From: Actinomadura xylanilytica
GTDB lineage: Bacteria; Actinomycetota; Actinomycetes; Streptosporangiales; Streptosporangiaceae
Reading direction: 5' to 3'
Assembly: GCF_030283145.1 (NCBI RefSeq)
Contig: NZ_JASNWE010000004.1
Coordinates: 1-64,000, forward strand
Length of the DNA: 64,000 nt
Positions 1 to 8,364 of the stretch are shown in pieces. The notes under the pieces were generated by a model that saw only the letters and a program-made list of their open reading frames with translations, had not been told where the DNA came from and did not search any database. Each line of letters begins with the position of its first letter. The first letter of the stretch is position 1. A program made the translations under genes and the position numbers.

Positions 1-118
1 TCCCCGCAGACAGCGCCCGCCCCTTGCTGCCGACCTGCTTGCGGTGCCGGCCGACGACCCCGGTGACGTACTGCAGGGTCTGACGCGACAACGGCAGCGA
101 AGAACGATAGAAAAGCAT
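1..118 (-). CDS. IS5-family transposase, N-terminal part, cut by window edge
   Basis: The minus strand starts with ATG at 118 and reads MLFYRSSLPLSRQTLQYVTG, followed by a basic stretch (VVGRHRKQVGSK). This is the standard N-terminus of actinobacterial IS5-group DDE transposases. The frame is open to the window edge, so the catalytic residues lie outside. Whether the copy is intact cannot be told from here. The family call rests on the N-terminal consensus only. Confidence 0.75.
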   Translation of the reverse strand, partial: MLFYRSSLPLSRQTLQYVTGVVGRHRKQVGSKGRALSAG

Positions 119-220
119 GTGAAACCTCTGGTGGGCGCGGAGGGTTGTGAGAGATCACCCGCCCTACCAAGGCTTCTTCACGTTCCAGGGCCCGCCACAC
201 CGCCCGCGACCATGCCGTGA

Positions 221-1099
221 TCACCCATCCCACGGATGCTGGTGAAAAACGTTCACTGTGCGGCCGGGCAGTAGGACAGGAGCGAGGGCCCTGAAAACAT
301 TCTGGACGGACTCGCCTCCATACTCCTCCAGATTGTCGGTGGCCTGGAGGAAGCCTCCACCATGAGAGAGTTCATCCACTTGAGTAAACGCGCAAGTATT
401 CCGAATAGCTTGTGCTCCACCGAGAGCCTGCATCAGCTCGGGCGCTACGATCGTCACCCAGGAGTAACCTCGAAGGGCCTCCGAGCACTTCGGAATCGTT
501 TCATAAACGGACTGTCCTGTGGCGTCCTCATGACTGGTCTCAGGATCGGCGAAGTCATCGGTGATATGTCCCCAGCATGCTTGCATGCCCGTCGCCCACG
601 GTTTGATAAATGACGCCCAAGCCCGCTGCTCATCCGCCGGAACAATCTGCGTGAACTCACTCATCACCTCCACACGCATCCACTCCGGGAAGTCCTCATC
701 GGCGTAGGAAACCCCGATCCGGATGCTTCCGGAAGCGCTCCGGCCAGCGGCATCCAGCGGCTCCATGAAGAGCCAAGCTCCGTACGAACGGCACGCCAAG
801 GCATCGACGAATCTCTGCCACGATGTCGGAGAATACAGTCTGAGCGGGGATGGTGAACTGTAGAGATCTTTGTGGACCTGCATCGCCGCCCAGATCCCGT
901 TGGGCTCGCCGCGCGGGACGAGTCCTGTGTCGTCCTTCAGGGCAGCCGCGTTCAACACGGGGCCGCGCTGTAGTTCATCGTCGAATCGCGGAAACAGAAC
1001 TCTCCTGGCAGCCTGCATCCAAGCGACGGCCAGCCGGGCGAACTCCTCCTCGGGCTCCACCCGGGCCACCAATTCCATGTGGAACTGCTGAGACGCCAC
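221..1099 (-). CDS. DUF3396-like (type VI immunity-type) hypothetical protein
   Basis: Encodes 292 aa from a GTG at 1099, chosen because a GGGAGGT ribosome site lies just upstream. No signal peptide or membrane segment is visible. The C-terminal part (YSWVTIVAPELMQALGGAQA, then LPGRTVNVFHQHP near the end) resembles the DUF3396/type VI immunity fold, whose members are often cognate immunity proteins in polymorphic-toxin loci. No toxin gene is adjacent: the left neighbour is an IS5 end and the right is a non-coding stretch. It may therefore be an orphan immunity gene. The family assignment is from memory of the motif and is tentative; coding status is well supported by length, frame and start site. 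Confidence 0.6.
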   Translation of the reverse strand: MASQQFHMELVARVEPEEEFARLAVAWMQAARRVLFPRFDDELQRGPVLNAAALKDDTGLVPRGEPNGIWAAMQVHKDLYSSPSPLRLYSPTSWQRFVDALACRSYGAWLFMEPLDAAGRSASGSIRIGVSYADEDFPEWMRVEVMSEFTQIVPADEQRAWASFIKPWATGMQACWGHITDDFADPETSHEDATGQSVYETIPKCSEALRGYSWVTIVAPELMQALGGAQAIRNTCAFTQVDELSHGGGFLQATDNLEEYGGESVQNVFRALAPVLLPGRTVNVFHQHPWDG

Positions 1100-1579
1100 C
1101 GTCCCCCACCTCCCGGGAGCAGATCGGCTTGAATCCTAACCCGCACGTATGCCGGGTTCCGGCGACCGCCGTCGGAGCTCAGGATGTCGCGCCGAACGTC
1201 AATAGTCCCAGCACCACCGCTCCACCGCTCCACCGCTCCACCGACGACGGCACCGGTGGCCGTGGCCTTTGCGGCGTACCCGGTCACCTGATGGCCCTGG
1301 CGTTGGAGACATCTACTCCGCTGCAAGGAAGAGTTCCGCGCATCCATGGAACGGGCACGAATGACCGCCTTCTCGATTGGGATTGAGCGCGCGGATCAAC
1401 CCGCGTTCGTCAGAATGCGGATTACACGGGTGCAGTTCCGTGCCAGCATGGGAACATGACACGGAACCATTCGCACCAGTTCATGGATCGCTCGTCACGA
1501 CCAGCCACACAAATCCGGTCTGAACAAGCGATCCGCAGGATTCAGGCTTCGGCCGGCGTCCTGCCGATCCCCAAGTTCG
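1100..1579. other. Intergenic, no gene recognised
   Basis: About 480 bp between the hypothetical gene and an integrase relic. Open frames here look like GC-rich shadows. The only structure seen is a short tandem repeat at 1215-1243. Confidence 0.5.
1215..1243. repeat. 8-bp tandem repeat, 3.6 copies
   Basis: The unit CACCGCTC is repeated three full times and partly a fourth time, head to tail. It lies outside any convincing gene and is a potential slippage site. Confidence 0.8.
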
Positions 1580-1966
1580 TCAGGTTCCGCTCATGATGCC
1601 CGCCAGTTCGGCCCGCGTGATCGGGGTCTCTCCTCGTTTGCCGGAGCCGGCGTTGAGGATGACGGCGGCGGCGTCTTCGGCGGATTGGCGGGCCAGGCCG
1701 GGGAGCAGGCTGGTGTAGGTGTCGGCCGCGATGGTGATCGACGACAACCGCAACGTCTCCTGCACGACCTTCATGTCATACCCCGCCGCCAAAAGGATTG
1801 ACGCCGCGCCGTGCCGCAGATCATGGAACCGGATCGGCGGCAGACCGGCCTCCATCGACAGTTGCTCGAACTCCTCGGTGACGAACGCGGGATGCAGCGG
1901 CTGCCCGGTTTCGGTGGTGAACACGAACCCGGCCACTCTCCGGTCCATAATACGGAGAATTCCCAT
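1580..1966 (-). pseudogene. Tyrosine integrase, C-terminal fragment
   Basis: The frame carries the C-terminal half of a phage-type tyrosine recombinase catalytic domain: FHDLRHGAASILLAAG (the H-x-x-R box) and AADTYTSLLP with the nucleophilic Tyr. The N-terminal DNA-binding domain, the first catalytic Arg and the usual 250 residues upstream are missing. Homology begins near 1930, and the first codons at 1966 come from the junction with the IS30-like element that starts at 1991. It is a dead remnant of an earlier integrative element. It resembles the integrase at 16.2-17.6 kb, which may be a relative. Confidence 0.85.
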
Positions 1967-1990
1967 GCTCGAGGATTAGAAGGCGGATCC

Positions 1991-2458
1991 AACTGGTCGT
2001 CGCAACACCCTGAGATTTGGAGGTGTTGCTGGTGGGTGTGGGGAGGCGGCAGCAGTCTGTCCGGTTGTATCGGGGGCAGATTCCCTCGCCGGGGCGGCCG
2101 ACGGTCGCGTGGCGTGAGGATCGTGTCCGTTTCTGGCAGGCGATCGCGCGTGAGGCGAGTTCGGAGGACGCCGCGGCTGCGATCGCGGTGTCGCAGGCGG
2201 TCGACACCGGCCTCCAGGTCTACTTCGCCGACCCGCACAGCCCCTGGCAGCGAGGAACCAACGAGAACACGAACGGACTGCTGCGCCAATACTGCCCCAA
2301 AGGCACAGACCTGTCGCGATGGGACGCAGACGAACTCGCAGTTGTAGCCCAAACACTCAACACCAGACCCCGCAAAACACTCGGATGGAAGACACCCGCC
2401 GAAGCCATGAACGAGCAACTACTAACGCCCCAGGAAACCGGTGTTGCGACGACCGGTT
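1991..2458 (+). mobile_element. Internally deleted IS30-family element (468 bp)
   Basis: The ends are inverted repeats of 19 bp: AACTGGTCGTCGCAACACC at 1991-2009, and the complement of AACCGGTCGTCGCAACACC at 2440-2458, 18 of 19 matching. Full IS30 elements of this type are about 1.2-1.3 kb, so roughly two thirds is missing. Both termini survive, so it could in principle still be moved in trans. No target duplication was recognised. Confidence 0.85.
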
Positions 2459-2460
2459 GA
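2017..2460 (+). pseudogene. IS30-family transposase, in-frame internal deletion
   Basis: About 147 aa. The first part (GRPTVAWREDRVRFWQAIAR, then AIAVSQ) is the N-terminal region of IS30 transposases. It is joined in frame to the C-terminal part (VYFADPHSPWQRGTNENTNG, then LNTRPRKTLGWKTPAEAM). The middle of the protein, including the first two acidic residues of the DDE triad, is gone; the third Glu (GTNENTNG) remains. The start is probably one of the GTG codons at 2023 or 2032. It cannot be catalytically active alone, though the helix-turn-helix end could still bind DNA. Confidence 0.85.
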
Positions 2461-2813
2461 GTCCAAGCTTCACGCCTTCGCCACCTGGCATCTCTTCCGA
2501 AGTTGCGGAAGAAGGCCAAATAGCACCGCATCGCAGCCGAAGCCGGAGGAGTCTGGAAACCGCTACGCCCCCGGCGACCACCAAGTGACCAGAGAAGCTG
2601 CTGCAACCACGAATACGCGCTGAACGATTACGCGAGATCGCCAGCATCAAGCCCCGCGTCGAGGTTATAGTTCTCTGCCCTGTGCTGGAAGACCGTGTCG
2701 CGGTTGTCGCATGCGGCCTCGTACACGAGCATCGCCCGCACGGTCATGAGGTGCTCGCCTCCTCGCCCGCCGTGGCGTTGACGGACGCGATGGCTATCCG
2801 AAATTGCCGAGAT
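2461..2813. other. Intergenic, no gene recognised
   Basis: About 350 bp between the IS30 derivative and the solute-binding protein gene. One minus-strand stretch (about 2630-2755) reads as a 40-residue open segment, but no start or family was recognised. Confidence 0.4.
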
Positions 2814-3731
2814 CTACTTTGTGCATTGTGTGTGCTCATCGACGTCGGTGATCTCCGGCTTATATTCTTTCACTTCTTGAACATTATGGAAGTGGGTCGC
2901 GAAATTGTTCGACCACGTGGACATGAGATAATCTTTAAGCGCCTCTTTTAGGCGAATGCAATCGTTATAATGTCCCTTGGCGATGCCGATTCCGTAATAC
3001 TGTGGCGACAGAGCCACGATGCCTTTTATGACACGCAGATCCTTGTACTTGTTTGCAAACCCATAGAGGATGGCCTGGTCTGTCCACACGGCGTCTGCAT
3101 TTTTTCCTATCAGCAAATTTACGCAAGCCTTATAATCCTCCTCTGGGGGCAGATATGTAGCTTTTTCGTTCAACTGGGCGGCCATCTTGGCATCCGGATT
3201 ACCCTTGCCGTCCACCTTCACTTCCGAGGTCGAGCCTTTCACGGTGCACACTTTTCTCTTTTTGAGTTGCGGCGACGTCCTGATCAGCTTTCTATCGTCT
3301 TCTCGTATCAGGACGCCGGTCCGGGTCATCAGATAGGGGCCGACGAAGTCGACCCTCTTTCGCCGCTCGTCTTCCATCGAATATGTTGCGATAACTAGCC
3401 TGTCGGCTCCACTTACGAGTCGCGGTTCACGTTGGGTGGTCGTGATGTCCTCCAATAGTGGATCAAATTTCAGCGAGCGGCCCAGATACGTGGCGAGATC
3501 GTTCTCGAATCCGTCGAACTTGTGGCCATCTTTGGAGGTCTCATTGAAGCCCGGCTGCCCGTTCTTGGCACCGACGTGGACAACGCCGGACAGCCACGGC
3601 TGGGCCGATGATGCCGCGGGCGAGCCCGCGGCGGACTGGACGGCCTTGCCGCCGTCGGTGCCGGAATCGCACGCTGCGAGTACGAGTGCGGTAAGCGTAA
3701 GTGCGACGAGGTATCTGCGTGTCACAGACAT
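2814..3731 (-). CDS. Glutamate/polar amino-acid binding lipoprotein (ABC transporter type)
   Basis: A solute-binding protein of about 305 aa. The ATG at 3731 was chosen because it puts a lipoprotein signal directly at the N-terminus: MSVTRRYL, a hydrophobic core, then the lipobox LVLAAC. The mature part shows the periplasmic-binding-protein family 3 pattern (FDGFENDLATYLG, then DFVGPYLMTRTGVLIRE, then CTVKGSTSEVK) typical of glutamate/glutamine receptors. The protein should be anchored on the outer face of the membrane. No permease or ATPase gene is next to it. Instead it follows a three-helix membrane protein gene by 64 bp, probably in one operon, so a sensing rather than transport role is possible. 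GC content looks lower than in the neighbours, consistent with transfer. Confidence 0.85.
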   Translation of the reverse strand: MSVTRRYLVALTLTALVLAACDSGTDGGKAVQSAAGSPAASSAQPWLSGVVHVGAKNGQPGFNETSKDGHKFDGFENDLATYLGRSLKFDPLLEDITTTQREPRLVSGADRLVIATYSMEDERRKRVDFVGPYLMTRTGVLIREDDRKLIRTSPQLKKRKVCTVKGSTSEVKVDGKGNPDAKMAAQLNEKATYLPPEEDYKACVNLLIGKNADAVWTDQAILYGFANKYKDLRVIKGIVALSPQYYGIGIAKGHYNDCIRLKEALKDYLMSTWSNNFATHFHNVQEVKEYKPEITDVDEHTQCTK

Positions 3732-3795
3732 GACCGTGTTCTCCAAGGGAATCGCATGGAACCGGTTCGGCGTGGACCGGCGGGCGGCTTGGGAT

Positions 3796-4527
3796 TCATG
3801 AGTCAATGACTCCACTCCCGACGCCGATCTTGATTTTGCAACCCTGGTCGGTCACCAATATTGCATTGAGTTTGACGGTTGTCCCATACGCCTGTCCAAT
3901 GGGCACCATCGCGCTTTCATTGAACTTATAGTTGCTGCCCGACTTTGAGCCTGACACGTACCATCTACTTACGAATAGGCAATCTCCCGTATTCCCAGTG
4001 TCGGATTTTCCGGTCAATTTCAGTCGCAGAGTCTTATGGTCAGCCTTCGGCACCGGCGTGGAGATCGTAAAACCCTCGCCGTTACTCTTGGTGATCACAC
4101 GGCCCGAATCCAGAGTGATCTTGTCGGTGACGTCGACGGGCTGGTGGTTCTTCCAATACGCGATGCCGAGGCCGCCACTGGTGAAGACGGCGGATAGCAC
4201 GAGCACGAGGGCAATGGTGCTGCGGCCGTCCAACGGGGCGGCCGCCTGAACCAGCATGCCGAGCAGCGCCCCGGCGAGCGCAAGGCTGACAGTGCTGTAA
4301 AGCGTGCGTTCGTCAGGAGTTCCCCAGTTGACCCAGAAATAGGACGATAAGGCGAACAACCCCGTGACGGCGAAGGCCGACAGGAGTGCGATCACGAACC
4401 CGCGGCCCTGCCGCTCGCCCTCTGGTTCACGGGCGTCCGACGCCGGATCCACAGCCTCAGGGCACTGCGGTCTGCCCGGTTCACTCTCGGACTCCGCAGA
4501 GCCGCCTCGCGTCTGTCCCTCTGGCAT
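3796..4527 (-). CDS. Membrane protein, three helices and exported C-terminal domain
   Basis: About 243 aa from ATG 4527 (MPEGQTRGG); an upstream start at 4563 is possible. After an acidic/proline-rich cytoplasmic stretch of about 40 residues there are three hydrophobic helices: FVIALLSAFAVTGLFALSSY, then STVSLALAGALLGMLVQ, then TIALVLVLSAVFTSGGLGIA. A C-terminal domain of about 120 residues with two Cys follows, likely a small beta-rich extracellular domain. No family was recognised. It precedes the glutamate-binding lipoprotein on the same strand and is likely co-transcribed, so the two may form a surface complex. Confidence 0.7.
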   Translation of the reverse strand: MPEGQTRGGSAESESEPGRPQCPEAVDPASDAREPEGERQGRGFVIALLSAFAVTGLFALSSYFWVNWGTPDERTLYSTVSLALAGALLGMLVQAAAPLDGRSTIALVLVLSAVFTSGGLGIAYWKNHQPVDVTDKITLDSGRVITKSNGEGFTISTPVPKADHKTLRLKLTGKSDTGNTGDCLFVSRWYVSGSKSGSNYKFNESAMVPIGQAYGTTVKLNAILVTDQGCKIKIGVGSGVIDS

Positions 4528-4626
4528 GATCCCACCTCCGGCACCGACCGTGTCGCCTAGCATAGATACGAAGTCGTGGAGTAGTAAGGTAATCCCGGTA
4601 AATTTGAGCCGGACACCGATGCATTC

Positions 4627-4770
4627 TTAGGCATGACCGGTGTCGTTCAGGGAGACGTGCAGATAGATCGCAGGGTCAGAGAACGAGCGTGGAGGGTTTT
4701 TGGTCAGCTGATAGTCGCGTTGCGGGCGTGCGTTTCGGGTGACCAAGGACAACTCGATGGAGTCACCTAA
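4627..4770 (-). pseudogene. C-terminal stub of an unknown gene cut by IS5
   Basis: The minus strand reads open into this piece and ends RSFSDPAIYLHVSLNDTGHA then stop. Its upstream part would lie under the IS5 element that begins at 4771, so it looks like the tail of an interrupted gene. The family is unknown; it may also be chance. Confidence 0.3.
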
Positions 4771-4812
4771 GGCTTGTCCCGTAACTGTTGGGCGTGCTGG
4801 GGTGATCTTGGG

Positions 4813-5628
4813 GTGTCTGGTGTGATCACGGCGTCGGAGTCGTCCTGGATAGCCCCGTTCACCGGGCTGAGCCCGCGTGCCTTCGGGAAGCTGGTGATCG
4901 CGCTGCGCCGCGAGGGCGCCGATCCCGTCCGCAAAGGCCGCCCTTGGTCGCTGCCGCTGGAGGACCGGGTACTGCTCGTGGCGACCTACTGGCGGACGAA
5001 CCTGACGATGCGCCAGCTCGCCCCGCTGTTCGGTATCTCCAAGTCCGCGGCCGACCGCGTCATCGACCACCTGGGCCCATCACTCGCGCTCCAGCCCCGC
5101 AAACGGTTCCGCAGCGACACCGTGCTGATCGTGGACGGCATCCTGGTGCCCACCCGCAACCACAGCATCGCCGAACAGTCCAAGAACTACCGGTACTCCA
5201 CCAACCACCAGGTCGTCATCGACGCAGACACCCGCCTGGTCGTGCTGGTCGGCCAGCCCCTGCCCGGCAACCGCAACGACTGCAAGGCCTGGGAGGAATC
5301 CGGCGCCAAAACCGCCATCGGCACGACCACCACCATCACCATCACCATCACCATCACCATCACCATCACCATCACCATCACCATCACCGACGGCGGCTAC
5401 CCCGGCACCGGACTCGTGATGCCCCACCGCCGCCGCACAGGCGAAGAACTACCCGAGTGGAAACAGGCCCACAACAAATCCCACAAACAGGTCCGCGCCC
5501 ACGTCGAGCACGTCTTCGCCCGCATGAAAACCAGGAAGATCCTCCGCGACCGCCGACTCAAAGGCGACGGCGTCCACCACGCCATGCCCAGCATCGCCCG
5601 CCTCCACAACCTCAACCTCACCGGATAA
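4813..5628 (+). CDS. IS5-family transposase with expanded Thr-Ile repeat
   Basis: About 271 aa. GTG 4813 (VSGVITASESSWIAPFTGLS) matches the usual N-terminus; an upstream ATG at 4774 reads through the IS end. It is a DDE transposase: an N-terminal helix-turn-helix region (LTMRQLAPLFGISKSAADRV), the first Asp in VLIVDGILVPTR, the second in TDGGYPGTGLV, and the C-terminal ARVEHVF-type helix with the Glu (VRAHVEHVFARMK). Between the strand holding GNRNDCKAWEESGAK and the second catalytic Asp there is a run of alternating Thr-Ile encoded by nine ACCATC units, where relatives have only one or two. The run would lengthen the strand leading into the catalytic Asp, so activity is doubtful. Confidence 0.9.
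   Translation: MSGVITASESSWIAPFTGLSPRAFGKLVIALRREGADPVRKGRPWSLPLEDRVLLVATYWRTNLTMRQLAPLFGISKSAADRVIDHLGPSLALQPRKRFRSDTVLIVDGILVPTRNHSIAEQSKNYRYSTNHQVVIDADTRLVVLVGQPLPGNRNDCKAWEESGAKTAIGTTTTITITITITITITITITITDGGYPGTGLVMPHRRRTGEELPEWKQAHNKSHKQVRAHVEHVFARMKTRKILRDRRLKGDGVHHAMPSIARLHNLNLTG
5332..5385 (+). repeat. Hexanucleotide tract (ACCATC)9 inside a transposase
   Basis: Nine perfect copies of ACCATC in tandem, 54 bp, in frame, giving Thr-Ile repeats. The complementary frames give His runs and Met-Val runs, which are shadows. Copy number is likely to vary by slippage in steps of two residues without breaking the frame. Confidence 0.95.
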
Positions 5629-5711
5629 GCAAACAGCCAACCCGACCACCGACCACGCCCACACACAGCCTGAGGTTCCCCCCGTAGCACGGCCACCTGG
5701 GGTGAGATGGG

Positions 5712-6588
5712 TCAGCCGGTCGGTGGTGAGGTGCGGTGTTGTTCCTCGAAGGCGACCGGGCTCAGCATTCCGATACTGGAATGTCTTCTGAATGAGTTAT
5801 ACCAACACTCGATCCATTCAAACATTGCGGCAGCGAGTTCGGCTCTTGTCGACCATTCTTGGTATCTAGGAGCTCAAGCTGCATGGTTCCCCAGAACGAC
5901 TCCATCATCGCATTGTCGAAACAATCACCGACCGTGCCCATCGAGCCGAGCAGTCCAGCGTCCCGCAGCCGCTTCCCGAACGCCCAAGAAGTGAATTGCG
6001 GTCCGTGGTCGGAGTGCAGGACCGTGGAGTCGGCAGGTGGCTTGCGGCGGGTCACCGACGCGGCCATCGCATCGATGACCAGTTCGCTGGTCTGACGGAT
6101 ATCGATGGAATGACCGACGACACGGCGAGAAAAGCAGTCGAGAACGGCCGCGCAGTAGAGTTTTCCTTCGGCGGTCGGGTGTTCGGTGATGTCGGTGACC
6201 CACAGCAGGTCCGGAGCCTGGACCTCGAACGCGCACTGGACCAGGTCCTCCTCGGTGGGCTCGCCGGCCGGGTTGCGGTGGCCCCTGCGCCGGTGGATCC
6301 CCTGGATGCCGGCCTCGCGCATGAGCCGCTCCACCCGCTTGTGGTTCACCCGCTCTCCCAATCCGAGCGTCAGTTCGGCATGGACGCGTGGCGCACCGTA
6401 GCTGAAGCGGGATTCGGCGTGAACGGCGCGTATGAGCTTCAAAAGCTCGGCGTTGCTCTGTTCGCGGATCGAGGTAGGCCGGCCGAGCCAGTCCTTGTAA
6501 CCGGATCGTGAGACGCTCAGGACTCGGCAGGCCACCGCGACGGGAATATCGTAATCGGCGAGTTCACGGACCAGCGAGTACCTTATTT
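5712..6588 (-). pseudogene. IS3-family transposase OrfB, 1-nt deletion near C-terminus
   Basis: The retroviral-integrase-type catalytic subunit, normally made as OrfAB by minus-one frameshifting. The catalytic triad is visible: WVTDIT, VLHSDHGPQFTS, and NAMMESFWGTMQLE. After LLDTK (about 5860) the frame is shifted. Restoring one base gives WSTRAELAAAMFEWIECWYN and RRHSSIGMLSPVAFE, ending in TGA at 5712, which is the expected family C-terminus. Without the base the protein stops early at 5762 with an unrelated tail. The catalytic core survives, but the C-terminus needed for normal function is lost, unless this is a sequencing error. Confidence 0.85.
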
Positions 6589-6870
6589 TGGGAGGACGTT
6601 CTCGCGGGCAAAGTACGCCGCCGCCCGTTTGAGGATCTCGTTCTCCAACTCCAATTGCTTGGCTTTGCGGCGTAGCTCGACCAGTTCCTTTTTCTCGGCG
6701 CTCGTCAGGCCGTCTGTGCGGCCCTCGTCGACTTCTGCCTGCCGTATCCAGTTACTCAGGCACGACTGGCTGATGCCCAGGCTCTTGGCCAACGCTGTGA
6801 CCGGTTTGTCGCCGGTCCGGGCCAGCTCGACAGCGCGTCGCCGGAACTCCGGCGGATGAGGTGGCGGCAC
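6583..6870 (-). CDS. IS3-family transposase OrfA (helix-turn-helix, leucine zipper)
   Basis: About 95 aa from GTG 6870 (VPPPHPPEFRRRAVELART), chosen for the GGAAGG ribosome site 9 nt upstream. Contains the IS3 helix-turn-helix (VTALAKSLGISQSCLSNWIR) and a C-terminal heptad region (LRRKAKQLELENEILKRAAA) that oligomerises OrfA and OrfAB. It ends at TAA 6583-6585 inside the slippery site that joins it to OrfB. The intron insertion just upstream, in the left terminal repeat, separates it from any promoter at the element's end. Confidence 0.9.
   Translation of the reverse strand: MPPPHPPEFRRRAVELARTGDKPVTALAKSLGISQSCLSNWIRQAEVDEGRTDGLTSAEKKELVELRRKAKQLELENEILKRAAAYFARENVLPK
6586..6592 (-). promoter_or_regulatory. 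Programmed -1 frameshift heptamer C CCA AAA
   Basis: On the minus strand the end of OrfA reads C CCA AAA TAA. This is a canonical X XXY YYZ slippery heptamer, and shifting back one base enters the OrfB frame (KIRYSLVRELADYDIPVAVA). It sits directly before the OrfA stop, as in IS3 elements that make OrfAB fusion transposase. Confidence 0.8.
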
Positions 6871-6967
6871 GAGACACTTCCTTCCCCGTTGACACACGGC
6901 CAACTCAGGTCACGTGGCCGTGAAACGGGTCGAGTAGCCGGGGGCATCTCAGCCCCCGGCTCTCACA

Positions 6968-7001
6968 GAACCGTGCTTAACGATCTCTCGTTACACGGCT
7001 C
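6968..7001 (-). ncRNA. Group II intron domain V (with domain VI after it)
   Basis: A 34-nt hairpin on the minus strand starting GAGCCGTG and ending GCACGGTTC, with a GAGA-type tetraloop region. This is the catalytic domain V signature. Domain VI follows as a GC-rich hairpin (AGCCGGGGG pairing with the later CCCCCGGCT) at about 6936-6962. Confidence 0.8.
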
Positions 7002-7013
7002 TTGCTGTCTTGG

Positions 7014-8276
7014 TCACCAGACCACGGGGACCCAGTTGACCCAGGCCCAATGCGCAAAGAAGCGGGGCCGTTTCGCCACCGCCCTGTTCCACGCGTCCTG
7101 CGCCTTTCTGCGTCCCTGAAGTCGTTTGAATTTCTCACGGAGCCAGCGCATCAGGTAGGCGTTGATGCGTGCCAGGAGGGGATACAGCGCTGACCTGTAG
7201 AAGGCGCCGTAGTAGTTCATCCAACCTCGCACCACCGGGTTTATCCGGCGGGCAAGGTCCGCTTCGGACAGGCTCGTGCGGCGGTTCAGTCGCCAGGACC
7301 GCACCTCCGCGTTGAGCTTCTTAAGGGCGTCCTTGCTGACCGCGGGCAAGATCGAGGTGAACATTCTCCCGTTCTTGTCCCGCGCTCCCCGGGCTCGGAA
7401 CGTGAACCACAGGAAAGTGAACGAGGTGTGTTCGTACGAGCCACGCCTCTTTCCGTCCTGGCAGTAGACGATCCTGGTCTTCTCCGGATGCAGCGCCAGC
7501 CCGACCTCTTCCATTCGCTGCCTGATCGCCTCCAGCACAAGGTGCGCTTGGCGCTCGCTGACGCAGTGCACGACCGCGTCATCTACATATCGTTCGAATG
7601 GAATGCCGGAGAACTCCCTGGCCATCCACGCGTCGAACGCGTAGTGCAGGAACAGATTGGCGAGCACCGGCAATACCGCCGAACCCTGCGGGGTCCCGCG
7701 GTCGCGTTGCAGCAAGGAACCGTCGGGCAGTCGCAGCGGCGCTTGAAGCCACCGCCGCACATACAACACCACCCACGGAAGGTCGGTATGGGCCTCCACC
7801 GCTTTGACGACGAGGCCCCACGGAACGCTGTCAAAGAACTTCTGAATGTCCAAATCGATCACCCAGCCGCTCTTCCAGCAGCGCCGGCGGCAGGCGTCGA
7901 CCGCGTGCAGCGCGGACCGTCCCGGCCGATAGCCGTAGGAGTCCAGGTGGAAGATCGGTTCGACCTTCCCCTCCAGACTCCGGGCCACCACGGTCTGGCC
8001 GATCCGATCCGCTACGGTAGGCACCCCCAACATTCTGGTGCCTGCACCATGCGGTTTCGATATTTCCACCGCCCGCACCGGAGGTGGAAAGTAGCTCCCC
8101 GAGGACATCCGATTCCAGATCTTATACAGATTGTTCTTTAGATCTTTCTCGAATTCCTCGATCGAGTGGCCGTCCACACCCGGCGCTCCCTTATTCGCCT
8201 TCACCCTCTCCCACGCCTCCCAGACAACCCGCTTCGAGATATCAAACGACTTGCCTGACGATTTCAGCTCGTCCAT
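7014..8276 (-). CDS. ltrA: Group II intron reverse transcriptase/maturase
   Basis: About 420 aa. ATG 8276 (MDELKSSGKSFDISKRVVWE) is chosen over the longer frame, which enters intron RNA structure. Reverse-transcriptase blocks are in order: RMLGVPTVADRIGQ, SYGYRPGRSALHAV, IDLDIQKFFDSVPW, the GTPQGSAVLPVLANLFLHYA block, and the active site FERYVDDAVVHC with the two Asp. A maturase (X) domain follows, with a C-terminal RGWMNYYGAFYRSAL segment (group II maturase-specific). No HNH endonuclease domain is apparent after domain X. The protein would act on its own intron RNA for splicing and target-primed insertion. Confidence 0.92.
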   Translation of the reverse strand: MDELKSSGKSFDISKRVVWEAWERVKANKGAPGVDGHSIEEFEKDLKNNLYKIWNRMSSGSYFPPPVRAVEISKPHGAGTRMLGVPTVADRIGQTVVARSLEGKVEPIFHLDSYGYRPGRSALHAVDACRRRCWKSGWVIDLDIQKFFDSVPWGLVVKAVEAHTDLPWVVLYVRRWLQAPLRLPDGSLLQRDRGTPQGSAVLPVLANLFLHYAFDAWMAREFSGIPFERYVDDAVVHCVSERQAHLVLEAIRQRMEEVGLALHPEKTRIVYCQDGKRRGSYEHTSFTFLWFTFRARGARDKNGRMFTSILPAVSKDALKKLNAEVRSWRLNRRTSLSEADLARRINPVVRGWMNYYGAFYRSALYPLLARINAYLMRWLREKFKRLQGRRKAQDAWNRAVAKRPRFFAHWAWVNWVPVVW

Positions 8277-8364
8277 GCGACTCCTCCCAGAACAATGCCT
8301 GGTTGATCGAACGAACAACAGCCACAGACAGCCCGGCCCCTTCGCTCCGCTCCCATTGCAGGAA

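Larger units (their letters stand above)
4771..5670 (+). mobile_element. IS5-family element, left end present, right end lost
   Basis: Begins with GGCTTGTCCCGTAAC at 4771, the terminal repeat type of this IS5 group. The matching inverted copy expected just after the transposase stop (5628) is not found before the IS3 end at 5671. The right end was probably deleted or overwritten by that insertion. Confidence 0.65.

Noticed and set aside
5080..5427. Gly-Asp, Met-Val and poly-His repeat proteins in other frames of the IS5 element
   Set aside because: Alternate-frame readings of the (ACCATC)9 tract; the transposase frame explains the sequence.
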